Shown here piece after piece: positions 1 through 8,443 of a stretch of 64,000 bases of DNA. How positions within the stretch are numbered: position 1 is the first letter of the stretch; each line of letters starts with the position of its first letter. The stretch comes from CAVQCA01 sp963763115 (lineage in GTDB: Bacteria > Pseudomonadota > Gammaproteobacteria > UBA9214). The notes under the pieces are model-generated. The model made no database searches. It saw nothing but the letters and a program-made list of their open reading frames with translations, and was not told the origin of the DNA. The position numbers and the translations under genes were made by a program. Location of the stretch: NCBI GenBank assembly GCA_963763115.1, contig CAVXNM010000061.1, positions 1 to 64,000 on the forward strand, given 5' to 3'.

Positions 1-418
1 CGAGTTGTTTGCGCGGCTTATAGCGGTTCACAGTCCGACAACGTCTCACACTCGCCATGGCGGATGGTCTCCGGGACGCCGCGCTGAACTCCTGTCCAAT
101 GGCTGCCCCGATCAGGGTACCCGCCGCCGTCATTGGTGTTCTCCCTCGACCCCGGATCAACTGGTTACCAAGCACACCGCCAAGAATTCCGCCGACAACC
201 GGTCCGGCGTAAACGCCCTGTCTCGGATTACCCTGAGCCACCATTTCTGTCCAGCATTCGTTGACAGGACGCGCGACCTGAACCGTCTGGTACAGAGGTT
301 CCGCCTGGATGACTTCGGCGGTATCGACGTAGCCCGGAACAGCAGGGCCCGAGGGGATCGTACTGCAGGAGGCCAGCACGTTCATCCCGATCGCTACGGC
401 AAATAGTGTGCTTCTCAT
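1..418 (-). CDS. Glycine-zipper outer-membrane lipoprotein (partial)
   Basis: This reading frame runs off the left edge of the window, so only the first 139 residues are visible. It starts at an ATG whose complement lies at 416-418, preceded by a strong GGGGAGGA ribosome site. The N-terminus MRSTLFAVAIGMNVLASCS is a lipoprotein signal with the lipobox LASC. Around residues 78-105 is an alternating glycine segment (GPVVGGILGGVLGNQ, then a second GTLIGAAIGQ helix). This is the glycine-zipper 2TM arrangement of the 17-kDa surface antigen / SlyB-like lipoprotein family, which stabilises the outer membrane. The last visible part is Arg-rich (RRCRTVNRYKPRKQ) and still open. The family assignment is good; the exact function is unknown. 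Its neighbours are relics, so there is no operon context. Confidence 0.8.
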   Translation of the reverse strand, partial: MRSTLFAVAIGMNVLASCSTIPSGPAVPGYVDTAEVIQAEPLYQTVQVARPVNECWTEMVAQGNPRQGVYAGPVVGGILGGVLGNQLIRGRGRTPMTAAGTLIGAAIGQEFSAASRRPSAMASVRRCRTVNRYKPRKQL

Positions 419-672
419 TATTCCTCCCCTGGTGTTTCTGATTATCATTTTATCGAACAGCATCCGGCCGCTTTCCTTCACTGATTCTTTGTGAATATAA
501 GTTATGCTCCCTGAATCAACGCTGAATGAGACCGGGCGACGCCGGCAACCAGCGCCGCGATGGGGACCAGCCTGATTAGGAGACTGTGCCTGGCGAATGC
601 GTAATTTTCGCCTGAAAAATATGGCTTGGATAGTCTTCTACCGGATATTAACCTTGCATAGCCTTCTCCGCC

Positions 673-748
673 ATGAAGGAAATGCTGGTACTGCTCGCGC
701 ATCTATTAACCACGATCGCCAAGCTCCTGGGACCCGGTGGTGCGAGGG
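673..748 (+). pseudogene. 5' fragment of an integrase-core transposase, cut by an insertion sequence
   Basis: The 76 bases encode MKEMLVLLAHLLTTIAKLL followed by GPGGARA, which matches the N-terminus of a common family of rve-type transposases. The frame is cut exactly where the terminal inverted repeat of the next element begins at 749. A second 5' fragment of the same transposase type lies at 15349-15507, which supports the reading. What remains cannot be functional. The rest of the gene is not found right of the interrupting element at 1928, so the locus was also deleted. Confidence 0.55.
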
Positions 749-1927
749 CGTATGGTGCAAAAAGCAGAATCCTTGCTTTCAAGCCACTTCGCGATAGTAG
801 AAATTGAGCATACCGCCGCGCCGTTCTCGGCAGTGAACCGGCTCATTGGTTGAACTGACCGTGGCAAGCGGCTCCAGCAATCGGTTATCCAAACCCTGAT
901 GATTCCGCTCGGCATGATAATGTGCAACATATTCTCTGAGTACCCGATGAAGCCATGCCTCACCGAAATGAATCATGCGATCCAGGCAATCGCTCTTTAT
1001 TGAACGCACAAATCGCTCTGTGAATGCATTACAGTTGGGCGCTCGCACTGGGCATCGAACAGGCTTTACCCCCTCTCGATCCGGATACCCTCTGAAATCA
1101 TCCGTGTATTTTGTATCGCGATCCATGATGAGGTACCGACTGTTTGAAAGAAAACCGTCGCTAACGTCTGTCAGGTTGCTGGCCACTTGCTGCATGTATG
1201 CACCGTCGGGCACCATCGTCACCCCGGCGATCTGCACATAACGCGTCTTGAGTCGCATGACAAACAATACGTAATAAGTCGCCAGTCCCCGGAGCGTCCA
1301 GCCTCAACCGTAAAGAAATCTGTAGCGGCCATCACGTCCCAGTGCACTTTCAAGAACATCTTCCACGAGGTGCGTTTTCTTTCGCTCCGGTGCCGGTTCT
1401 ATGCCGTGCCTTATCAGGATATTCTTGACCGTGTTCGGCGCAATGATGTGACCAAGATTGGTGAGTGCGACCTGGATTCGGTCGTAACCCCAGGAGGTAT
1501 TCTCCCTCGCCATGCGGAGTACCAAATCGGTGATCTCTTGCGCGGCGCGGGGTCGACCCGGTCCCTTCCTGCCTAGGTCCACTTCTTCGCAATGAGCTTA
1601 CGATGCCAAACAAGAAGCGTATCGGGTGTCACAAGCGTCTCGAGTTCATCAAGTAACCGACGACCAAGTACCTTGGCCTTCGCGGCCAGCAGTATCCGCT
1701 GTTCGTCGGTGAAATAAATCCGCTGTCCTTCGAGTTGATCCTTGAGAACGCGGTTCTCTTCGATGAGATAATCGATGACCGGCTGTTGGTGGCGATTAAG
1801 CCAGCCGGCCAGGGCGATTACGAGGAGATGGAAGGGTTGTACGACATGGTTCATTGCACGAACAGATTATCCGTAATATTGTTCCACAACAATATGATAC
1901 GGCTCGTTCGAATATTTGCACCATACG
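749..1927 (-). mobile_element. Decayed insertion sequence, copy A
   Basis: The element is bounded by a 13-bp perfect terminal inverted repeat: CGTATGGTGCAAA at 749-761 and its reverse complement at 1915-1927. The length (1179 bp) and both ends match the intact copy at 54752-55931 (1180 bp). I see no target duplication in the immediate flanks (GAGGG on the left, CCAAA on the right). The left end interrupts another transposase fragment, so elements are nested. The transposase inside is broken and the copy is probably immobile unless helped in trans by the intact copy. Confidence 0.8.
779..1854 (-). pseudogene. Frameshifted integrase-core transposase of copy A
   Basis: Three overlapping frames together cover the 358-residue transposase seen intact at 54782-55858. 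The N-terminal part (1573-1854, beginning MNHVVQPFHLLVIALAGWL) holds the helical DNA-binding region. The middle part (1304-1582, with GPGRPRAAQEITDLVLRMA) and the C-terminal part (779-1267, the rve catalytic core with MDRDTKYT and the FVRSIKSDCLD block) lie in other frames. At least two indels separate them, near 1575 and 1270-1310. The glutamate expected in the last catalytic block (SIKDECL in the intact copy) reads SIKSDCL here, so a catalytic residue also appears lost. It is a dead copy. Confidence 0.85.
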
Positions 1928-2070
1928 CCAAATTCGAACACATCACTAGGACCGCATGCCTTCTTCAGTTCGCCTTTGCCTTTCTCGTACCCTGGCAACT
2001 TGCATTGATCCAGAAAATTCGAAACTTATAACGTCTCGCGATATATGTCGCTTCGCGTTATAGTTATTTT

Positions 2071-2352
2071 ATGATCCGGCATTTCAGGGACAAGGAAGCC
2101 CAAAAGATCTGGGAAGGATCGCTTTCCCGGAAGTTGCCAGCCGATATCCAGGGTGTTGCTCGCAGGAAAATGCGAATGCTGAATAATGCGCAGCAGCTAA
2201 ACGACCTGAAAGTACCGCCGGCAAATCGCCTTGAGGCTCTGAAAGGCGCACGAAAGGGACAGCACAGTATCCGGATCAATGACCAGTGGCGTATCTGTTT
2301 TGTGTGGCGTAGTGGCAATGCTGAAGCGGTGGAAATTGTCGATTACCACTAG
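2071..2352 (+). CDS. higB: HigB-type RelE-family mRNA interferase toxin
   Basis: This 93-residue basic protein starts MIRHFRDKEAQKIWEG and ends with WRICFVWRSGNAEAVEIVDYH, the signature of the HigB branch of the RelE/ParE superfamily. HigB enzymes bind the ribosome and cleave translated mRNA. The order toxin first, antitoxin second, with an 11-bp gap to higA, is the hallmark of higBA loci and the reverse of most type II pairs. The family length (about 92 residues) is normal, and the usual C-terminal Arg/Tyr/His residues are present. Expression is normally repressed by HigA with HigB as corepressor. The pair sits between a decayed insertion sequence and a tRNA-derived remnant, which fits carriage on mobile DNA. 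Confidence 0.93.
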   Translation: MIRHFRDKEAQKIWEGSLSRKLPADIQGVARRKMRMLNNAQQLNDLKVPPANRLEALKGARKGQHSIRINDQWRICFVWRSGNAEAVEIVDYH

Positions 2353-2363
2353 GAGTATCGAAT

Positions 2364-2654
2364 ATGAAGACACTACCGAATATCCACCCCGGTGAAATCC
2401 TGCTGGAGGAGTTTCTCATCCCGATGGGCATTAGCCAGAATCGCCTAGCTCGCGCCATGGACGTGCCACCGCGTCGCATCAATGAAATCGTCCACGGCAA
2501 ACGCGCCGTCACGGCAGATACCGCACTCCGGCTCGCCCGTGCCCTGGGTACTTCAGAACAGTTCTGGATGGGACTGCAGGCAGACTATGACCTCGAGGAA
2601 GCACGAAAATCTTCAGGCAACGAGCTTAAGAAAATTGAAAACGTCGCAGCCTGA
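2364..2654 (+). CDS. higA: HigA-type antitoxin, Xre helix-turn-helix
   Basis: This 96-residue protein begins MKTLPNIHPGEILLEEFL, the conserved N-terminus of HigA antitoxins. The helix-turn-helix occupies about residues 20-65 (ISQNRLARAMDVPPRRINEIV, then a typical ALRLARALGTSEQFWMGLQ helix pair). HigA neutralises HigB and represses the shared promoter. The acidic and lysine-rich tail (KKIENVAA) ends at 2654. The stop codon lies inside the left arm of a 15-bp inverted repeat (2648-2754). I am confident of the family. Confidence 0.94.
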   Translation: MKTLPNIHPGEILLEEFLIPMGISQNRLARAMDVPPRRINEIVHGKRAVTADTALRLARALGTSEQFWMGLQADYDLEEARKSSGNELKKIENVAA

Positions 2655-2754
2655 ATGAGCCGAATAAGTGGCTACCTTTCGATATGAGACAGGGTAAATA
2701 AAAAATATCAAGAAAAACGGCTCAAACACGCGTTGCTACCGGCTCATTCAGGCT
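2648..2754. repeat. 15-bp inverted repeat overlapping the higA stop codon
   Basis: AGCCTGAATGAGCCG at 2648-2662 and its exact reverse complement at 2740-2754 enclose about 77 bases of A-rich sequence. The left arm contains the last higA codons and its TGA. This may be a long-loop terminator, a processing structure, or the edge of a mobile cassette. The rest of the interval up to 2929 shows nothing I recognise. Confidence 0.6.
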
Positions 2755-2929
2755 CGGAAGTGGTACCAAAAATGAGGCCAACTGAGATATTCGTGCCGAA
2801 ATTAATAATGGTGTGCGGAGCCGTAGCGTCTATTTCGACCACACACCGATCCTCACAACGTGCTAAACACCGGAAACTACGGAACTTCTACTAAAAGTGA
2901 TAAATAACTTTATATATCAATATGATACT

Positions 2930-2957
2930 TGGCAGAGAGGGAGGGATTCGAACCCTC
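2930..2957 (-). other. tRNA-Ser 3'-end remnant (attachment-site-like), site 1
   Basis: Read on the minus strand this is a perfect T arm (GAGGG, TTCGAAT, CCCTC) followed by a 7-nt acceptor strand, discriminator G and CCA. GCCA is the usual 3' end of tRNA-Ser. No anticodon arm or 5' half lies upstream on the minus strand (2958-3018), so it is not a whole tRNA gene. Integrases commonly use such tRNA 3' ends as attachment sites and leave a copy at the far end of an island. A similar remnant lies at 6652-6677 in the same orientation. Confidence 0.7.
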
Positions 2958-3018
2958 ATGCATTCTCATATTTTCAATAACTTTTAAATCACGACAGACT
3001 ATATGTCGACTAATCGGC

Positions 3019-3381
3019 TCAGCGTAACGAGATGGTCAGCGTGAACGGCTCGGGGGTGATCGAGCGCATCAGCTGGCCAACCCTGATCTTGTAGGTCTTC
3101 TTCTCCGTGGTGAAGCTGTACCGGTCCTGGGCGTCGACCACACCGTCTATCGAAAAGATGCAGTTATTGCCCGTTATCGCAAGACTGGCCATTTGGCTGT
3201 CTCCGGTGCTCATCTCGTAGCAGACGACATTATCCGGCAGGGCCATGCCATGGACGGTGCCGGCGCTTTCGCCGCGCTTGAAGTGGATGGTTTCGCATTT
3301 TTCCGCGTGCGCCGTGGTGGTGAACAGGACCATAAGCGCCAGCGCTGAAGCCAGACCGGGGATAATTCGCCGCTGTAGCAT
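3019..3381 (-). CDS. Small secreted protein of unknown function
   Basis: This is a 120-residue protein with a clear signal peptide (MLQRRIIPGLASALALMVLF up to the AHA cleavage site near residue 26). The mature part is about 94 residues with three cysteines (KCETIHF, VVCYEM, NNCIFSI). It is dominated by beta-strand-like segments and ends TPEPFTLTISLR, reminiscent of small beta-sandwich (PPC-like) domains. I do not recognise a specific family. It lies just inside the tRNA-Ser remnant at 2930-2957, in a cassette with the 820-residue secreted protein on the opposite strand, so both may be cargo of one element. Confidence 0.65.
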   Translation of the reverse strand: MLQRRIIPGLASALALMVLFTTTAHAEKCETIHFKRGESAGTVHGMALPDNVVCYEMSTGDSQMASLAITGNNCIFSIDGVVDAQDRYSFTTEKKTYKIRVGQLMRSITPEPFTLTISLR

Positions 3382-3974
3382 GAGAGCTTCCCGCGTAGGT
3401 TGACTGTGGGTGGCGTTATCTTAGCGGAATTATTCGCAGGCCGCTCGCTCAGCCCCTGCCACTGCTCGCGGCTGCGCCGCGCACATCGTTTGCTCCTCGC
3501 CATTACGTGCTCGCCCCCCCGCTGCTGTGGACAATGGAGAGCATTGTCCAGGTCACACGCTTGGTCGGAAGGACGCCACTGAGCTGTCAGTTTCGTCTAT
3601 TCTTCCTAACCCGGCATAGCCGGAACCAAACTACATTTAGAATTGCATGTTCTATACTGAATCAGTGCATACATCCCATACTCTGGGAACATCTGAAACG
3701 CAGTGTTGCGTTTTTTGCGATTACCCGGCTTTGTTCGAGTACAGTTAGTAGCAGAAGTAGTTGCTGCATTTGTTGCGGTAACAAGTAAAACCCTCTCTCT
3801 ATAAAATGTCGATTTTGGGGAAAGGGGTTTTTTATGTTCAAAAAAAACAATTTCTTCGTCATTTTGTATAAGATTTCAGCAGTAAGGGACCAACATGTTT
3901 GTTTTAGGAACACCCTAAGGGCCTAAAATTTGGGTAAATGACTGCGGCAATAGGCGACCAGAGGAGGCGGGCCG
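3382..3974. other. Intergenic region between divergent secreted-protein genes
   Basis: About 590 bases with no supportable gene. It should hold the promoters for both flanking genes. The part from 3590 to 3930 is markedly AT-rich compared with the genes on either side. Around 3788-3835 an AAAACCC segment can pair with a later GGGGTTTT followed by a T run. That pairing would make a weak hairpin with a long loop, which I would not call a terminator. Confidence 0.4.
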
Positions 3975-6437
3975 ATGAATTGGTTCGTTACGCGGAGTTT
4001 AACAATCTCGTTTTTGATGGTGATTAGCGGCACGGTCGTCCATCCGGCGCATGCCATGGGGATCGCAGAATTCGTGGTTACGGAACAGTTGCATACGGGA
4101 AACGCCGAGGGGAGCTACGCGGAATACAAGGCTGAGCGGGATTCGTGGCGCAACAAGATCGCCGAGGATGAGGCGAAGCTGAAGGCCTGCGGCGACTGTG
4201 CGCAACGGGAAGAGATCGAGAAGGATCTGCGCTACTGGAAGGACACGGAAAACAAGTTCCAGGAGATTGCCGGCCAGGCGGCTGTGGCGGTGGGCATGCC
4301 CCCGGTCGTGGCCAAGGCGCTTGGAATCAACATGGCCATGACTCCGGGACCGTCGGCGGAGGAGCGGCGCAGGATGCACACGGTCGAGCGGCCCCCCTGG
4401 GCCGATGACCGGCCGGAGTTCTGCCGCAAGGCGGTCGACGACTATATCGGCTGCCTGCGCGCCTTCAAGGCGCGCCTGGAGACTGTGTTTACCGGCAACG
4501 CCAAGATGGCAGGCGGCCAGTGCTATGACCTGCTCAAGCTGGCCCGTCATTGCGGTGCCGAGAACTATGAGGCGTTTCACGCGGAGGTCGCGCTGCAGAA
4601 GCGGCGCGCGGCGGGCGAAATCATTCCCGAATACCTGCCGTACGACCACGAGCTCTACTACGGAGATGTCCCCGACGACTTCATGCCGACGATCCCACAG
4701 GAGGTCGTGCTGGAGCAGTTGGCGACGAACGAAAAGCCGCACGAGGTGCGTTTCACCATGCGCAAGAAGGGCAACGGGATCCTGAGCGTGGCGGTGGTGC
4801 GGCCGTTCAACTACTCCATGATCGTGCCGGCCGTTTCCTCACAGCCCATGGATGAGGAGTCGATTGAACTCCGACGCCGCATCGGTGATGACTTCATGAC
4901 ATTGACTCATCACGTAGAGCCAACGCCGCTGGTGCTGTTCTGCCAGTACTCGAAGGGCGACGGCATCGTGCCGAGCTATGAGGAGGCCTACAAGTTCTGG
5001 TATCTCCCGCCGCCGAAAGAGGCCGACCCGAAGCGCCTGCTATCGAGGGCTAGCAACCACCGCGCGCTGGTGGTCGCGGAGCCGCGGACGGAGTGTCCGT
5101 TGACCGAGCAGGAGGCAAAGCGGCTGCATTCACAGTGGCAGGCGAAGGTGGCGAAGCTGCGCGCCGCAACGCCGCAGATTTCGGCGCGCGAGCACCTGCC
5201 GAAGCCGCAATGGCTGGAGGAACAGAACCGCCAGCACGCCGAGCTGTACCAGCTTCAGGAACGGCACAAGGAGGCGACGAAGGCTTTTCCCTTCGAGGGT
5301 GTTTTCACGTTCGAGACCACGCTCGACGGCGAAACCACGCGAGGCCAATGTACCCTGCATCCTGATTTGACGGACAGAACGTACTATTTTCTGCACTGCC
5401 GTTATCCCCGCGGGGAGATGACGCAGGTGGTGAAGTATCCGGCCAACGGCTGGTTCCAGGTCCCTTGGGCGCTCAACGGCAAACAGGCTCGCCTCCACTA
5501 CTTCGCCGACACGACCGAGCCGAATCTCCTGGCGGGCGGTGAAGATCCGTTCGCGCTGGTGGGCGACGACGCGTCGATCTCCGGGCGCCTGGTAAGGACC
5601 GGCGACCTGACGCCGTTGCGGGCATTCCCGGTCGAAGGGGTGTACCGCTACGAGCGGACCGCGGACGGCATCACCGACAGCGGCCGCTGCGAGATCACCA
5701 CGATCAAGCGCTACCGGCCGCCGCAGTTCCACTTCCACTGCAACAGCCACGACGGCTCGGCGTTCAGCAACACCGCGCAGAACCGCGACCCGGAACTCTA
5801 CGTCAGCTGGCCCCTGAAGGGCACGTCCATGATTTCGCTGGCGTTCATCGTGGCCGACAACCCAGTCGATGCGCTGAAGCAACCGCAGACGCTGCTCGGC
5901 TGGTCCTCCGGAGGTGGCCAGGCCCGTTTCGTTCGCATCGGAGACCTCGAGCCCGAACCCGAGGGGATCTCGCAGGCGGAGCGCAGCCGTCGGCGACGCG
6001 CTGCGGACGACGCATGGCGGCGCGCGATCGAGGCGAAGCAGGACCCGCTCACTGCCCAAGGGCAGCAGGCCCTCGACGTTCCGTCGGGCGGTGTGGCGTC
6101 ACCCACTGTTGCTTCCGCGGCCCCGTCTAGACCGGCGAACGGACGCTGTACCCCGGAAGCGATCGCCGGCACCTACCGGACGGGCTTGGGCCCGCTCAAG
6201 TGTGAACCTGCGAGCAGCGACGGGCTGGTGTGCTACTGGGGAAGAAAGCGCACGGTCCGGCTGGCTTTCGACGAGGCGAGGGAGAACCTTTCCGGGACCT
6301 GGTGCTTCCCCAACAACGGGGCCAATGGACGCGTCGTATTCCCGGTATCCCCACAGTGTGAGTTGGTCTCGGGCCTTTTGGGCAAGGCCGGGCAGGAACC
6401 TCACAGTTCCTGGCGGGTCAAGGGGCGTCAGCCCTGA
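3975..6437 (+). CDS. Large secreted protein with two related Cys-containing repeats, unknown function
   Basis: The start is well supported: GAGGAGG at 3961-3967 lies 7 bases before the ATG. The 820-residue product begins with a signal peptide (about residues 1-27, ending VVHPAHA). Residues 40-85 are charged and probably coiled coil, with the CGDC pair. Two related segments follow near residues 437 and 550 (AFPFEGVFTFETTLDG and AFPVEGVYRYERTADG). Each carries a conserved Cys block (RGQCTL/LHC and SGRCEI/FHC), which suggests tandem beta-rich modules stabilised by disulfides. The C-terminal 95 residues form a further Cys-containing module (GRCTPEAIAGTY, VCYWG, GTWCFP). It matches no family I know. 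It lies between two tRNA-Ser remnants, so horizontal transfer is likely. A strong hairpin follows the stop. Confidence 0.8.
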   Translation: MNWFVTRSLTISFLMVISGTVVHPAHAMGIAEFVVTEQLHTGNAEGSYAEYKAERDSWRNKIAEDEAKLKACGDCAQREEIEKDLRYWKDTENKFQEIAGQAAVAVGMPPVVAKALGINMAMTPGPSAEERRRMHTVERPPWADDRPEFCRKAVDDYIGCLRAFKARLETVFTGNAKMAGGQCYDLLKLARHCGAENYEAFHAEVALQKRRAAGEIIPEYLPYDHELYYGDVPDDFMPTIPQEVVLEQLATNEKPHEVRFTMRKKGNGILSVAVVRPFNYSMIVPAVSSQPMDEESIELRRRIGDDFMTLTHHVEPTPLVLFCQYSKGDGIVPSYEEAYKFWYLPPPKEADPKRLLSRASNHRALVVAEPRTECPLTEQEAKRLHSQWQAKVAKLRAATPQISAREHLPKPQWLEEQNRQHAELYQLQERHKEATKAFPFEGVFTFETTLDGETTRGQCTLHPDLTDRTYYFLHCRYPRGEMTQVVKYPANGWFQVPWALNGKQARLHYFADTTEPNLLAGGEDPFALVGDDASISGRLVRTGDLTPLRAFPVEGVYRYERTADGITDSGRCEITTIKRYRPPQFHFHCNSHDGSAFSNTAQNRDPELYVSWPLKGTSMISLAFIVADNPVDALKQPQTLLGWSSGGGQARFVRIGDLEPEPEGISQAERSRRRRAADDAWRRAIEAKQDPLTAQGQQALDVPSGGVASPTVASAAPSRPANGRCTPEAIAGTYRTGLGPLKCEPASSDGLVCYWGRKRTVRLAFDEARENLSGTWCFPNNGANGRVVFPVSPQCELVSGLLGKAGQEPHSSWRVKGRQP

Positions 6438-6450
6438 GGTTGTCACACCA

Positions 6451-6476
6451 CCGGGCCCGATTCGGGTCGGGCCCGG
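6451..6476. terminator. Perfect GC-rich hairpin after the 820-residue gene
   Basis: CCGGGCCCGA at 6451-6460 and its exact complement at 6467-6476 form a 10-bp stem with a 6-nt loop, 14 bases after the stop codon. No clear T run follows, so it may be an attenuated intrinsic terminator or an mRNA 3' stabiliser. Confidence 0.6.
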
Positions 6477-6651
6477 CGTTCATGGGCCATCCATGTCGAA
6501 ATGTTGGACCGACGATGCCCTCTTTGGGCGAGTTCCGCAGAACCGAGTTTATGAATCGGGGTCAGATCTACCTCTCTTTGGCTTGCAAGTGCCTAAACCC
6601 TAGCACTATTGCGGATTGCATACAGTGACGCTCAACAGAGACTGGACTGTT

Positions 6652-6677
6652 TGGCGGAGAAAGGGGGATTTGAACCC
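6652..6677 (-). other. tRNA-Ser 3'-end remnant (attachment-site-like), site 2
   Basis: On the minus strand the sequence reads as a T arm with the TTCAAAT loop, then the acceptor strand TTTCTCC, discriminator G and CCA. The T stem has one mismatch. As at 2930-2957, no 5' half of a tRNA follows. A second similarity starts about 68 bases further right (ATATGTAGAC near 6720; the first site has ATATGTCGAC 71 bases from its CCA). The two sites therefore share more than the tRNA piece. The acceptor sequences differ, so they may derive from different tRNA-Ser genes. Confidence 0.65.
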
Positions 6678-6895
6678 ACCTCGTTTTTTAATTCAGTATG
6701 TTATGCGGCATACTGAACCATATGTAGACCATTGGCTTTTCCTTTCGATGACCAATCCCCAACCACGCAGAACAGACTCGTGAAAGACAACCACCTGGTT
6801 GGTAGACAGACTTACAAATTTTACCTGTTGTTTTAACAGGCCTAAAAGAAGGCGCCCGTTGCGCAAAATGCAGGACAAACCCTATTGGTTGGCAA

Positions 6896-7930
6896 TCAAT
6901 TGTTGCACCAACCCTCTTCCCCGATGCATCCTGTTACGAATTGAATTGCATCCCATGTACCCCGTCCGTTGGTGCAAAAAGTCGCACCGCCTCCGGTAAG
7001 AGGATCTTTATAGTTGAAATCCGTGTAACACCAATACTTGGCCTTCCATTGACCCGCAGGTCTCCATTTCTTGCCACATGGCCTTGTTGAGGGCGCAATC
7101 ATTGCTTCTTGGTGGCATGGGGGCGCAGAAGCGGTATCCGTTAGCAAACTTCCCTCGCCTTTGCTTACCATGTCGCGGAGTTTGTCACAGCCCTGTTTTA
7201 AGCCTAGCTTGCATGCCTTGTCGGAGTACATGCGTGCTTGCGCTTTGTCCTGCGCCCCACCAGAACGCAATAAATCTGCGAGGTGTGCGCAACTAGAAGC
7301 AACTTTCGCACTACAGGCCTTATCGAAAAGAGAGCGCGCGCGTTTCATGTCCTTAGGTCCGCCTTCCCCAAGTTGCACGGACAACGCGAGTATGAAGCAA
7401 TCATGCGCATCTCCGCTCTTGCAGGCCCGTTCGTAGAGTTGTCGTGCGCGTTGTGGATTTGCTTGGTCGCAGGCATCAGCTACGTCGGCTCTACAGGCCT
7501 TATCGAAGAGGGCGGCCGCGCGTTCCGTATCCCTAGGTCCGCCTTTGCCTCCCAGCAAAAAAAGATACGCAACTCTATGACACGCGTGCGCATCACCCGT
7601 CGCGCAGGCCTGTTCGTAGAGTTCTCGTGCGCGTTTAAAATTTCCCGCGAGGTAGCAACTGTGGGGTACGCCGGCTCTACAGGCCTTATCGAAGAGAGCG
7701 TTCGCGCGTTCCTTGTCCACAGGTCCGCCGTTACCTGCTCTTAATAGCACCCCGAGACGATAGCAACCGCCCGCATCTCCGCGCGCGCAAAGTTGTTCGT
7801 CGAGCTCTCGTTCCACTGTCAGATTTCCAGGTTGGAAACCTCCTACATAAACAGAACCTATATCGATATCACTGCTTGATACGGGAAAGTTAATCGACGC
7901 CAAAATGATGAGCGACAAGGCTCTAAACAA
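6896..7930 (-). CDS. Secreted Sel1-repeat (SLR) protein, Hcp-like
   Basis: This 344-residue protein has a signal-like N-terminus (MFRALSLIILASINFPVSSS). At least five Sel1-like alpha-hairpin repeats run from about residue 45 to 245. Each has the pattern ...YE(Q/R)AC.(S/T)GDAH.C..LA followed by GG.KD.(E/K)RA..LFDKAC.A.V...C. The paired cysteines spaced through the repeats are those of the disulfide-linked Hcp/SLR proteins of Helicobacter and relatives, which act in the periplasm or outside the cell. The C-terminal 80 residues (CGKKWRPAG, CYTDFNY, FCTNG, EEGWCNN) form a separate Cys-rich tail I do not recognise. SLR proteins mediate protein-protein contacts; the partner is unknown. It is intact and lies just beyond tRNA remnant 2. 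Confidence 0.88.
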   Translation of the reverse strand: MFRALSLIILASINFPVSSSDIDIGSVYVGGFQPGNLTVERELDEQLCARGDAGGCYRLGVLLRAGNGGPVDKERANALFDKACRAGVPHSCYLAGNFKRARELYEQACATGDAHACHRVAYLFLLGGKGGPRDTERAAALFDKACRADVADACDQANPQRARQLYERACKSGDAHDCFILALSVQLGEGGPKDMKRARSLFDKACSAKVASSCAHLADLLRSGGAQDKAQARMYSDKACKLGLKQGCDKLRDMVSKGEGSLLTDTASAPPCHQEAMIAPSTRPCGKKWRPAGQWKAKYWCYTDFNYKDPLTGGGATFCTNGRGTWDAIQFVTGCIGEEGWCNN

Positions 7931-8041
7931 TAGCCCATTAAAAAAAATGCAGTCATAATCATTCTCCCCCCGAAGTAGTTATATGGCGCAAGGGCTACCG
8001 CCCGCGGGCCCATGAGGGCACGATCATCCCCGATGCGCGTG

Positions 8042-8161
8042 GCGCTGAAACAGTGGCGGGAGCTCTACAATACGCGCTGGTTGCTCGAGCGCCACGGTCA
8101 TCGCTCACCCGCACAGGTGCGCCAGGACTGGCTCATCGCTACCGGCCGGGAGGCGGGCTGA
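8042..8161 (+). pseudogene. C-terminal relic of an integrase-core transposase
   Basis: The frame encodes LKQWRELYNTRWLLERHGHR followed by SPAQVRQDWL and a stop. This is the tail of rve-type transposases of the IS3/IS481-like group, where a W..YN..R...HGH.SPAQ block closes the catalytic domain. No catalytic core lies upstream, so only the last 40 codons remain. The interval 8162-8443 holds nothing I can identify. Confidence 0.5.
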
Positions 8162-8443
8162 TTTAGCCTCAACGGCGTGTCCAGGAAATCGCGGGCAATA
8201 CACATGACCTTTTAGCCTTGCAAAGGATTATCGAAAGTCAAATAAAACAATTCTATAGACAAGTCTGCAATTACTTGAACGGAAGCTGGTCACGCACCCT
8301 CATCCTCTCTTGGCCACCGCAAAACAAAATAAAAAAAGAGAAGGAAAGACGCAATAGGTTGCCGCGACAATTCGGGCAGGATCGGTTGATGCCTTCGGGT
8401 TAACTGACATCCGCATAGAAGCTTTGCAACGTATTGGGATGAC

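Noticed and set aside
5..406. Plus-strand open frame at the left edge
   Set aside because: It is the antisense of the glycine-zipper lipoprotein on the minus strand, which has a lipobox, a strong ribosome site and family motifs.
3662..3913. Minus-strand open frame rich in Phe, Leu and Gln
   Set aside because: AT-rich intergenic translation without a signal, ribosome site or family.
2930..6677. Complete tRNA-Ser genes
   Set aside because: Only the T arm and acceptor 3' end are present at each site; the anticodon arm and 5' half are absent.
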